Origin: Clostridiales bacterium
Lineage (GTDB): Bacteria > Bacillota > Clostridia > Oscillospirales > Oscillospiraceae
Reading direction: 5' to 3'
Assembly (NCBI GenBank): GCA_004557075.1
Contig: SFEX01000023.1
Coordinates: forward strand, 1 to 25,153
DNA length: 25,153 bases
Part shown: positions 1 through 5,931 of the stretch, piece by piece
Numbering within the stretch: the first letter of the stretch is position 1
Layout of the letters: each line of letters begins with the position of its first letter
Program-made: the position numbers and the translations under genes
Notes under the pieces: generated by a model
The model's database searches: none
Told to the model about the DNA's origin: nothing
Seen by the model: the letters and a program-made list of their open reading frames with translations, nothing else

Positions 1-87
1 GGGGTAGATCGCGGCAACCTCGGTAAAGGCGTAGCTTACGTGTGCCGCCGCCTCGTTGCCGTCCATCGTCTTGTATCTTCTTGCCAT
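1..87 (-). CDS. nifJ: Pyruvate:ferredoxin (flavodoxin) oxidoreductase, N-terminal fragment
   Basis: Only the first 29 codons are present; the gene runs off the left edge. The peptide starts MARRYKTMDGNEAAAHVSYA and continues into FTEVAAIYP. This is the very conserved beginning of single-chain PFOR, where the phrase normally leads into the ITPSSPM segment of the pyrimidine-binding domain. The family oxidatively decarboxylates pyruvate to acetyl-CoA with thiamine diphosphate and reduces ferredoxin, the main pyruvate outlet of fermenting Clostridia; it acts in the cytoplasm. The ATG (87-85) is preceded on the minus strand by GGAGG at 95-99 with good spacing, which fixes the start. Family assignment is strong despite the short fragment; the single-chain architecture is inferred from the N-terminal sequence type. 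Confidence 0.85.
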   Translation of the reverse strand, partial: MARRYKTMDGNEAAAHVSYAFTEVAAIYP

Positions 88-120
88 ATCTTTTCCTCCG
101 TATGTTAATTTGCTGTTTTG

Positions 121-149
121 AGTCTAACACTTTATAATTAAACTGTAAA
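121..149 (-). promoter_or_regulatory. Possible promoter of the PFOR gene
   Basis: Read on the minus strand, TTTACA (149-144) is followed after 17 bases by TAGACT (126-121). This would give a leader of roughly 27 bases before the PFOR ATG. The -10 box is only moderate, so this is a tentative call. Confidence 0.35.
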
Positions 150-184
150 TATAAAAATCCTGCTAACAGTGCACTAAATTATAC

Positions 185-213
185 TTGTGCTTTTTGAAAT
201 AGTGTATTATAAT
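185..213 (+). promoter_or_regulatory. Probable promoter of the Asp23-fakA operon
   Basis: A perfect TATAAT lies at 208-213, with TTGTGC at 185-190 as a weak -35 box 17 bases upstream. The leader before the ATG at 310 is about 90 bases and holds two small inverted repeats, GGATT/AATCC and GCATT/AATGC (about 236-276). They have no U tract, so they do not look like a terminator. Confidence 0.45.
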
Positions 214-309
214 TATATCTCAATGCTCCGACTGCGGATTTTTGGGTAAGAATCCGGCATTTCGGGAATGCTTATATGGCATTATGCTTAACGAAAGGAG
301 CCTTTAACC

Positions 310-663
310 ATGGTGAACATAAGTAACGAGCGCGGAAACATCAGCATCACCAGCGAGGTCTTCACGAACATAGCCGGCCTTGCGGCAACAAGCTGCTTTG
401 GCGTAAAGGGCATGGCGGGACGCAGCAAAGAGGGCGGACCTCTCCAGCTTCTCAGACGCGAATCCATGTCCAAGGGCGTTGACGCTCGCTTTAATGATGA
501 CGGCAGTCTGTCGCTCGAGCTTCATATCGGCGTGGACAACGGCGTGAATATCAGCGCCGTGTGCCGAAGCATTATAAAGGAAGTTCGCTATAAGGTCGCC
601 AACGCAACGGGCGTGCCTGTCAAGAGCGTGGACGTTTACGTCGATACCGTGATAATCGGATAA
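310..663 (+). CDS. Asp23/Gls24 family (YloU-like) envelope stress protein
   Basis: The 117-residue protein matches the compact Asp23/Gls24 fold. It opens with VNISNERGNISITSEVFTNI, continues with an alanine/glycine-rich VKGMAG stretch, has a central LSLELHIGVDNGVNI strand pair, and ends with VPVKSVDVYVDTVII. These small cytoplasmic proteins are linked to envelope homeostasis, and in Firmicutes the YloU member sits directly before the DAK-domain gene (yloV/fakA), exactly as here. AAAGGAG at 294-300 precedes the ATG at 310 by nine bases; a GTG one codon later is an alternative start. There is no signal peptide or transmembrane segment. The 114 bases before the fakA start hold two small hairpins (668-685 and about 706-726) but no terminator, so co-transcription with fakA is expected. 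Confidence 0.85.
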   Translation: MVNISNERGNISITSEVFTNIAGLAATSCFGVKGMAGRSKEGGPLQLLRRESMSKGVDARFNDDGSLSLELHIGVDNGVNISAVCRSIIKEVRYKVANATGVPVKSVDVYVDTVIIG

Positions 664-777
664 GGACAATGTGAAAATTCACATTATCGATGATTAAAAA
701 ACGGCATGCCGCTCGTCGCTGAAGCGGCAACCAATGGAGATTGATATATAAAATTCCTCCCGGAGGTGCTTTTTACT

Positions 778-2460
778 TTGAGAGAATATATTGATGCTGC
801 GTCATTTAAAGATATGATACTGTGTGCGGATGCAGCACTTGCAGCAAATACACAGCAGATAAACGAACTGAACGTTTTCCCGGTTCCCGACGGCGATACG
901 GGCACAAACATGGGGCTTACCATGAACACGGCGGCGACACAGCTCAGAAAAAAGAGCTTTTACACTGTCGATTCTGTCGCCGACTGCGTAGCGGGCGCGC
1001 TGCTTCGCGGTGCACGCGGCAATTCCGGCGTTATCCTGTCCCTGCTGTTCAGGGGCATTTCGCGCAGACTGAAGGGTATGGAGACCGTCGGCACGAAGGA
1101 ATTCGCTTCCGCAATGGAGGACGGCGTCGATGCAGCTTACAAGGCGGTCATGAAGCCCGCCGAGGGCACGATCCTCACCGTCGCGCGTATAGCTTCCGCA
1201 GCAGCGGTGGAATATGCGAAAAAGGGCAGCTACGTTGAAGAGATGCTCGAAGCCGCGCTTGCAGCCGGCGCGGAGGCTCTGGAGGACACCGTAAACCTCA
1301 ATCCTGTACTGCGCAAGGCCGGGGTTATCGATGCAGGCGGCAAGGGCTACATAGTCATTTTTGAGGCTATGCTTGCTTATCTGCGCGGTGAGATCGAGGC
1401 TCCCCAGAACGCTGTCGAGATCGGAGCGGCTGCCAACGACAACGGCGCTTTTGAGGTTTTCAGCACCGAGGAGATCACTTACGCCTTCGATACGGTATTC
1501 ATCGTCCGGAAAACAGAGCCCAACGTCGATCTGACCCCGCTGCGCGCCTACCTCTCCAGCATTGGCGACAGTCTTGTTATCGGCGAGGATGACGAGGCGT
1601 TTAAGGTGCATGTGCATACCAATATCCCCGGCGAAGCTCTCACAAAGTCGCAGAGCTACGGTACGCTGGAGCTTGCGAAGATCGAAAATATGCGCACCCA
1701 GCACGAGGATATTCTCGCAGGCAAAAAGGCTCAGAGCACCGATGACCTCGAGGCTATCGAAGATGAGCTTGAAAACACCAATGCGCCTGCCGCGCCGGAG
1801 AAGCGCTGCGGCGTGGTATCCGTCTGCGCAGGCGAGGGTATGGCACAGCTATTCAGGGATATCGGAGCCGATACCATCGTTACCGGCGGCCAGACCATGA
1901 ACCCGTCCACCGACGATATTCTGAATGCTGTAAACAGCACTCCAGCAGAGGTCGTGTTTGTGCTCCCCAATAATAAGAACATCATCATGGCGGCCGAGCA
2001 GAGCGTCCCCCTTTGCGAGGATAAAATGGTCGTCGTTGTCCCCACCAAGACGGTTCCCCAAGGCATCACCGCTCTGCTGAATTTTGACCCCGATAAGGAG
2101 ATATCGGATATTGCCGAGGCAATGAATGAATCTATCGAGAGCGTTCACACCGCTCAGGTGACCTATGCCGCGCGCGATTCCGACTTTGACGGCTACGCTA
2201 TCCACGCAGGCGAGTATCTTGCCCTGCTTGACGGTAAGCTGATAGGCAGCTTTACGGAAACGAGCGAAATGCTTGAACGCATGTGCGAGGCATTTGCGGA
2301 GTTTGACCCCGAGCTTCTGACCGTTTACTACGGCGAGAACGTGACGCAGGAGGAGGCCGAAAGCGCCGCCGCCGTGCTGGAGGGAAAACTGCCCGACGCA
2401 GAATTAACGGTCGTAAACGGCGGACAGCCTGTGTACTACTATATGATATCGGTTGAGTAA
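778..2460 (+). CDS. fakA: Fatty acid kinase, catalytic subunit (DAK/DhaL plus DegV-like domain)
   Basis: The N-terminal DhaL domain (about residues 5-200) carries the hallmark LNVFPVPDGDTGTNMGLTMN, whose aspartates bind the Mg-ATP. LRGARGNSGVILS follows, then a middle domain with KVHVHTN, and a DegV-like C-terminal half starting near RCGVVSVCAGEGMA. FakA phosphorylates exogenous fatty acids bound to a separate FakB protein so they enter phospholipid synthesis; no fakB is seen here. At about 560 residues it has the usual YloV length. I take the TTG at 778 as the start because GGAGGT at 762-767 is spaced ten bases from it. A GTG at 766 would add four residues but overlaps the ribosome binding site. 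It shares an operon with the upstream Asp23 gene and ends at the terminator at 2473. Confidence 0.88.
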   Translation: MREYIDAASFKDMILCADAALAANTQQINELNVFPVPDGDTGTNMGLTMNTAATQLRKKSFYTVDSVADCVAGALLRGARGNSGVILSLLFRGISRRLKGMETVGTKEFASAMEDGVDAAYKAVMKPAEGTILTVARIASAAAVEYAKKGSYVEEMLEAALAAGAEALEDTVNLNPVLRKAGVIDAGGKGYIVIFEAMLAYLRGEIEAPQNAVEIGAAANDNGAFEVFSTEEITYAFDTVFIVRKTEPNVDLTPLRAYLSSIGDSLVIGEDDEAFKVHVHTNIPGEALTKSQSYGTLELAKIENMRTQHEDILAGKKAQSTDDLEAIEDELENTNAPAAPEKRCGVVSVCAGEGMAQLFRDIGADTIVTGGQTMNPSTDDILNAVNSTPAEVVFVLPNNKNIIMAAEQSVPLCEDKMVVVVPTKTVPQGITALLNFDPDKEISDIAEAMNESIESVHTAQVTYAARDSDFDGYAIHAGEYLALLDGKLIGSFTETSEMLERMCEAFAEFDPELLTVYYGENVTQEEAESAAAVLEGKLPDAELTVVNGGQPVYYYMISVE

Positions 2461-2472
2461 AATTACTGAAAT

Positions 2473-2507
2473 GCCGGAGCCTTTTAAGGCTCCGGCTTGT
2501 TTTTTTG
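2473..2507 (+). terminator. Intrinsic terminator of the Asp23-fakA operon
   Basis: GCCGGAGCC (2473-2481) pairs perfectly with GGCTCCGGC (2488-2496) around a TTTTAA loop, followed by TTGTTTTTTT. The hairpin and T tract overlap the last codons of the minus-strand XRE gene, whose stop codon lies in the loop. Confidence 0.93.
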
Positions 2508-2729
2508 CTTTCCGGCTCTTTCGTAGGGGATTTTGATGTCGGTAAGCCCTAACAGATAGTCGATGCTCGTGTTGTAAAAGCCCGCTAACTTTATAAGCAC
2601 GTCGGTGGGGATGTCTCTCTGGCCTATCTCGTAGTATGAGTAGCACACCTGACTGCACTTGAGATAGGCGGCAAGATCCTTCTGCAAGAGGTCGGCATCC
2701 TCCCTGAGATCGCGTATTCTCCTGTACAT
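2484..2729 (-). CDS. Small XRE-family helix-turn-helix regulator
   Basis: This 81-residue protein is essentially one HTH_3 domain. MYRRIRDLREDADLLQKDLA gives helices 1-2, LKCSQVCYSYYEIGQRDIPT the turn and recognition helix, and LIKLAGFYNTSIDYLLGLTD the closing helices. The family binds short palindromes as a dimer. Its own upstream region holds two AAAACA-N3-TGTTTT sites (2772-2786 and 2797-2811), so it most likely represses the divergent peptide gene and perhaps itself. The ATG at 2729 is preceded on the minus strand by AAAGGAG. The last residues, KNKPEP, are encoded by the terminator of the opposing fakA operon. Domain call is firm; target and effector are inferred. No ligand-binding domain is present. 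Confidence 0.85.
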   Translation of the reverse strand: MYRRIRDLREDADLLQKDLAAYLKCSQVCYSYYEIGQRDIPTDVLIKLAGFYNTSIDYLLGLTDIKIPYERAGKQKNKPEP

Positions 2730-2762
2730 TCCGCACTCTCCTTTAAATATATCATATAAAGA

Positions 2763-2768
2763 AGTATA
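2763..2768 (-). promoter_or_regulatory. Possible -10 box for the small XRE gene
   Basis: TATACT read on the minus strand would place the transcript start about 27 bases before the XRE ATG. No good -35 box is visible, and the expected -35/-10 region would overlap the palindrome at 2772-2786, which would fit autoregulation. Weak call. Confidence 0.3.
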
Positions 2769-2770
2769 GG

Positions 2771-2812
2771 TAAAACATTTTGTTTTATTGACATATAAAA
2801 CAAAATGTTTTA
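2771..2812. promoter_or_regulatory. Double palindromic operator between XRE regulator and peptide gene
   Basis: Two perfect 18-base arms, TAAAACATTTTGTTTTAT (2771-2788) and its reverse complement (2795-2812), flank six bases. Each arm is itself a palindrome, AAAACA-N3-TGTTTT, at 2772-2786 and 2797-2811, with centres 25 bp apart. The left site lies just upstream of the peptide gene's -35 box and the right site fills the spacer between -35 and -10. This geometry suits repression by two regulator dimers. The neighbouring XRE protein is the obvious candidate binder; that link is inferred. Confidence 0.8.
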
Positions 2813-2816
2813 TAAT
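2788..2816 (+). promoter_or_regulatory. Consensus sigma-A promoter inside the operator
   Basis: TTGACA (2788-2793), exactly 17 bases, then TATAAT (2811-2816): a perfect match to the vegetative consensus. The predicted start is near 2823, giving a leader of about 29 bases to the ATG at 2852. Such a strong promoter covered by a palindromic operator suggests a gene kept silent and then expressed at high level. Confidence 0.88.
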
Positions 2817-2851
2817 TGCGGCGATATAAACGAAGTTTCAGGAGAAAAGCA

Positions 2852-2917
2852 ATGATAATTTCTGTAATTATCTTATTGATCGTTGGCATTATCGCAATAG
2901 CTTCAAATATGACATAG
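2852..2917 (+). CDS. Putative 21-residue hydrophobic membrane peptide
   Basis: A short reading frame of 21 codons plus TAG follows the consensus promoter at 2788-2816. AGGAG (2840-2844) sits seven bases before the ATG. The product begins MIISVIILLIVG, continues with isoleucine and alanine, and ends ASNMT. About 17 residues in a row are hydrophobic, enough for one transmembrane helix, with a short polar tail and no charged residue. I do not recognise a family. The size and composition recall membrane-acting type I toxins and small membrane-protein modulators, but there is no sequence proof of either. Strict control by the divergent XRE regulator is suggested by the double operator. The next gene, a glycosyltransferase at 3027, has its own promoter, so this looks like a stand-alone unit rather than a leader. 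Confidence 0.6.
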   Translation: MIISVIILLIVGIIAIASNMT

Positions 2918-2950
2918 AACATCCGCCGAAAATTGTTCACAAAATAATTG

Positions 2951-2979
2951 TTGACAAGCTGCACTGTGTGATATATATT
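2951..2979 (+). promoter_or_regulatory. Promoter of the glycosyltransferase gene
   Basis: TTGACA (2951-2956), 17 bases, TATATT (2974-2979). The -35 box lies in the second of two near-identical repeats, AATTGTTCACAA (2931-2942) and AATTGTTGACAA (2946-2957). Each contains a TTGT-NN-ACAA palindrome that could be an operator. Confidence 0.75.
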
Positions 2980-3006
2980 AACTGTATCAGCACAAACCAT
3001 ACAGTT
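2980..3006 (+). repeat. Inverted repeat at the glycosyltransferase transcript start
   Basis: AACTGTAT (2980-2987) and ATACAGTT (2999-3006) are perfect inverted copies around 11 bases, lying directly after the -10 box and just before the ribosome binding site. It could be an operator or a leader hairpin; nothing in the sequence decides. Confidence 0.5.
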
Positions 3007-3026
3007 GACGTGAATGAGGTGCGAAA

Positions 3027-4286
3027 ATGGAAACAATAAAAATAATCAATTTCATAATCGGGATAGTGTTTTTTGTCTGCTATTCCTATCAGTTTTTCTA
3101 CATTCTCATACCGTTTGTGAAAAAGGAAAAACCGCATAAAAACACGGAGCTTCACCGCTATGCGGTGCTGATATCAGCGCGTAACGAGGAGCTTGTCATA
3201 GGCAATCTGCTTGACAGCATCGCGGCGCAGGACTACCCGTCAAGGCTTGTCAATGTGTTTGTCGTAGCCGATAACTGCACGGATTCGACAGCGCAGATCG
3301 CGCGAGAGCACGGCGCGGCGGTGTACGAGCGCTTTAATAAAGCCGAGGTGGGCAAGGGCTACGCTCTGGAATACCTTATTGATAAGATACTCGAGGAGTA
3401 CGGCGATGTATTTGACGCATACATGGTCTTTGACGCTGATAATCTGCTAAGCGAGGACTACATAAGCCGCATGAACGAGACCTTTTCCGACGGCTACGGT
3501 ATCATCACAAGCTACCGCAATTCGAAAAACTACGGCGATAACTGGATATCCGCAGGCTATGCGCTGTGGTTTCTGCGCGAGGCAAAGTATCTCAACAACG
3601 CTCGCTTCCTGCTTGGGACAAGCTGCGCTGTGTCCGGAACGGGCTTCCTGTTTAGCCGTGAGGTCATGCAGCGCTGCGGCGGCTGGCCGTTTCATCTGCT
3701 GGTCGAGGATATCGAGTTTACCGTCAGCAATATCATAAACGGCGAGAAAGTGGGCTACTGCCCGAAAGCGGTATTGTATGACGAGCAGCCGACGAGCTTC
3801 CGCCAGTCGTGGCGGCAGCGTATGCGCTGGGCGCGCGGATATATCCAGATCTTGCAGCGCTACGGCGCAGGGCTCCTGAAGGGAATATTCAAAAAGCGCA
3901 GCTTTTCATGCTTTGACATGACGATGAATATCGCGCCCGCCGTCATCCTGTCCTTTGCCGGTATTATTATAAATGCGGGCGCGGGGATATACAGCGTCGC
4001 AACCGGCGGCGGAACGGACATACTGCTCCAGTCGTTTAGCGAGCTTGTCATCAATACATATCTCATGATGTTCGTTATCGGAGCCATAACCACCATTACC
4101 GAGTGGAAGAATATCTACTGCTCGACACCGAAAAAGGTGCTTTACGCCTTTACATTTCCGCTGTTTATGCTCACATATCTGCCCATCTGCATCACGGCGC
4201 TGTTCAAGCCCGTCAAATGGGAGCCCATCGTCCACAATCGCGTGCGCACTCTCAGCGAGGTCAGAAACGACTGCCCCGCTGCTTGA
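3027..4286 (+). CDS. Membrane-bound family 2 glycosyltransferase
   Basis: The 419-residue protein has an N-terminal membrane helix (about 7-30), a GT2 catalytic domain (about 45-280) and three or four C-terminal helices (about 303-325, 340-358 and 372-394). Processive-synthase motifs are intact: DAD at 136-138 for the metal and nucleotide sugar, SGTGF at 203-207, the acceptor-side EDIE at 227-230, and QRMRW at 264-268. This layout resembles N-acetylglucosaminyltransferase or beta-glycan synthases that polymerise or flip sugar at the cytoplasmic membrane; the sugar cannot be read from sequence. The gene stands alone between its own promoter (2951) and a terminator (4346), without PgaD- or BcsB-like partners. 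GAGGTG before the ATG at 3027 serves as ribosome binding site. The stop codon falls in the loop of a repeat hairpin (4279-4291). Confidence 0.85.
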   Translation: METIKIINFIIGIVFFVCYSYQFFYILIPFVKKEKPHKNTELHRYAVLISARNEELVIGNLLDSIAAQDYPSRLVNVFVVADNCTDSTAQIAREHGAAVYERFNKAEVGKGYALEYLIDKILEEYGDVFDAYMVFDADNLLSEDYISRMNETFSDGYGIITSYRNSKNYGDNWISAGYALWFLREAKYLNNARFLLGTSCAVSGTGFLFSREVMQRCGGWPFHLLVEDIEFTVSNIINGEKVGYCPKAVLYDEQPTSFRQSWRQRMRWARGYIQILQRYGAGLLKGIFKKRSFSCFDMTMNIAPAVILSFAGIIINAGAGIYSVATGGGTDILLQSFSELVINTYLMMFVIGAITTITEWKNIYCSTPKKVLYAFTFPLFMLTYLPICITALFKPVKWEPIVHNRVRTLSEVRNDCPAA

Positions 4287-4330
4287 CGCAGGGTCAATTC
4301 GTGTTTGAACTTTAAATAGTCGTTATTGCG
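4279..4330 (+). repeat. Dispersed hairpin repeat, copy A
   Basis: A small hairpin, CTGC (4279-4282) and GCAG (4288-4291), is followed by CAATTCG, an A/T-rich stretch and TCGTTATTGCG (4320-4330). The same order recurs in the intergenic cluster at 9831-10401. Here it overlaps the end of the glycosyltransferase gene. Confidence 0.55.
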
Positions 4331-4345
4331 CCAGCCGGCGCCGCC

Positions 4346-4378
4346 GCCCGCAAAGGCCAAGCCTTTGCGGGCAATTTC
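4346..4378 (+). terminator. Probable terminator after the glycosyltransferase
   Basis: GCCCGCAAAGG (4346-4356) pairs perfectly with CCTTTGCGGGC (4362-4372) around CCAAG. The tail AATTTCATTTG is only moderately T-rich, but the stem is long and stable. Confidence 0.7.
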
Positions 4379-4383
4379 ATTTG

Positions 4384-4412
4384 TTGAAAAGAGTCTGCGA
4401 ATAGGATATAAT
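4384..4412 (+). promoter_or_regulatory. Promoter of the moaC-asparaginase-flavoprotein operon
   Basis: TTGAAA (4384-4389), 17 bases, then a perfect TATAAT (4407-4412). The leader to the ATG at 4453 is about 34 bases and contains AAGGAG. Confidence 0.82.
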
Positions 4413-4452
4413 ATCATCGTATCCGCGCAGTCAGCACATAAGGAGAATTACT

Positions 4453-4929
4453 ATGAACGATTTTTCTCATTTTAATAACAGCGGCAGAGCGAGAATGGTT
4501 GACGTTTCCGAAAAACATGACACCGTGCGCACGGCGGTCGCGGCAGGCAGGGTAAAGGTCAATGCCGAAACCTTTGAGCTTATAAAGACGGGCGGTATGA
4601 AAAAGGGCGATGTGCTCGGCACGGCGCAGGTTGCGGGCATAATGGGTGCAAAGCGCACGCCGGATATAATACCCATGTGCCATCCGATAATGATATCCGG
4701 CGTGGATATCGACTTTGAGCTGAACGAAGCAGAGCTTGCCGTTGAGATCACGGCGACGGCAAAGTGCACCGGCGCCACGGGCGTTGAGATGGAAGCGCTG
4801 ACGGCGGTGTCGGTCGCCGCGCTTACGGTGTACGATATGTGCAAGGCCGTGCAGAAGGACATGGAGATAACGGATATACGCCTGCTGAAAAAGACCGGCG
4901 GGAAAAGCGGAGAGTTTATAAGAAAATGA
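4453..4929 (+). CDS. moaC: Cyclic pyranopterin monophosphate synthase
   Basis: The 158-residue protein has full MoaC length and motifs: the opening RMVDVSEKHDTVRTAVAAGR (residues 14-33), PMCHPI (74-79), the GATGVEMEALTAVSVAALT core (107-125), YDMCKA (127-132) with the catalytic Asp/Lys pair, and the closing LLKKTGGKSG. MoaC converts the cyclic GTP intermediate made by MoaA into cyclic pyranopterin monophosphate, the second half of the first step of molybdenum cofactor synthesis, as a cytoplasmic hexamer. No other moa or mog gene is in the window, so it is separated from its pathway here. It leads the operon and overlaps the next gene in an ATGA arrangement. Assignment is very secure. Confidence 0.95.
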   Translation: MNDFSHFNNSGRARMVDVSEKHDTVRTAVAAGRVKVNAETFELIKTGGMKKGDVLGTAQVAGIMGAKRTPDIIPMCHPIMISGVDIDFELNEAELAVEITATAKCTGATGVEMEALTAVSVAALTVYDMCKAVQKDMEITDIRLLKKTGGKSGEFIRK

Positions 4930-5930
4930 AAAAGATCCTTATGATAGGCACCGGCGGAACTATAGCGTCGGAGGCGACGGCCTCGGGGCTTGCGCCGGAG
5001 CTGACGCCAAAGCAGCTTCTCCAGTTCGTGCCGAAGATAGCCGAGCTGTGCAAAGTCGACTGCATACCGCTTTTTAATGTCGACAGCACAAATATGACCC
5101 CCGCCCATTGGATAGGGCTTGTGCGCTGCCTGCGCGATAATTATGACAGCTACGACGGCTTCGTCATAAGCCACGGCACCGATACCATGGCGTATACCGC
5201 CGCCGCGCTGAGCTATATGGTCAGTGGCTCGAAAAAGCCCGTCATACTGACCGGCGCGCAGAAGCCGATAGGCTTTGAAACGACCGACTCCAAGGTCAAT
5301 CTGCTCGACGCATTCACCTGCGCAAGCTCGGACGGGATGTGCGGCGTGAATATCGTCTTCAACGGCCGCGTCATACTCGGCACGCGTGCGCGCAAGACCC
5401 GCTCAAAATCCTTTGCGGCGTTTTCGAGCATAAATTACCCCTATATCGCCACGCTTCAGGACGGAGTGCTGATGCAGTATATCACGCCCGAGAGCCGCCC
5501 CGCGCCTGAATGGAGCGATACGCTCAATACGAATGTGGGGCTTGTAAAGCTCATCCCCGGCATGGATCTTGAGCTTTTACGCTTCATGCTTGAGCGCAAG
5601 GACGCGCTTATAATAGAGGCATTCGGCGTGGGCGGACTGCCAAGCTACAGCGACGATAAGTTCCTTGAGACTATAATCGACGCGATATCGCGCGGCAAGG
5701 TCATCATAATGACCACCCAGGTGCAGAACGAAGGCTCGGACCTTGCCGTTTACAACGTCGGGCATCGGCTCAAGGGTTGGCGCAATGTGCTTGAGGCGTA
5801 TGATATGACGACGGAGGCTGCGCTTGCGAAGATAATGTGCATACTCGGAAAGACAAGCGATCCGGACGAGATAAAGAAGCTTTTCTACGAGCCTGTGGCT
5901 CATGATATCCTGTACCACTGCGGTGACTGA
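4926..5930 (+). CDS. ansA: Type I L-asparaginase
   Basis: The start is ATG at 4926, overlapping the moaC TGA as ATGA; a longer upstream frame inside moaC is not credible. The 334-residue protein has both asparaginase signatures: MIGTGGTIAS, with nucleophile candidate Thr12, and ISHGTDTMAYTAAALSYM, with Thr85 and Asp86. GTRARKTRS places the likely catalytic lysine at 157. The enzyme hydrolyses asparagine to aspartate and ammonia. With no signal peptide it should be the cytoplasmic, AnsA-like type rather than the secreted high-affinity form. The C-terminal domain (about 205-334) carries LIIEAFGVGGLPS and the VQNEGSD loop usual for the family. It is co-transcribed with moaC and the flavoprotein genes; no functional link between them is obvious. 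Confidence 0.93.
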   Translation: MKKILMIGTGGTIASEATASGLAPELTPKQLLQFVPKIAELCKVDCIPLFNVDSTNMTPAHWIGLVRCLRDNYDSYDGFVISHGTDTMAYTAAALSYMVSGSKKPVILTGAQKPIGFETTDSKVNLLDAFTCASSDGMCGVNIVFNGRVILGTRARKTRSKSFAAFSSINYPYIATLQDGVLMQYITPESRPAPEWSDTLNTNVGLVKLIPGMDLELLRFMLERKDALIIEAFGVGGLPSYSDDKFLETIIDAISRGKVIIMTTQVQNEGSDLAVYNVGHRLKGWRNVLEAYDMTTEAALAKIMCILGKTSDPDEIKKLFYEPVAHDILYHCGD

Positions 5931-5931
5931 T

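Noticed and set aside
706..726. Hairpin between the Asp23 and fakA genes as a terminator
   Set aside because: The stem GCCGCT/AGCGGC has a nine-base loop and no T tract, so it is more likely a processing site or incidental.
802..1704. 300-codon minus-strand frame inside fakA
   Set aside because: It is the antisense shadow of a well-conserved kinase domain in GC-rich DNA.
2931..2957. Rex redox operator before the glycosyltransferase
   Set aside because: The two TTGT/ACAA palindromes are separate 10-base units and do not form the 18-base TTGTTAANNNNTTAACAA pattern.
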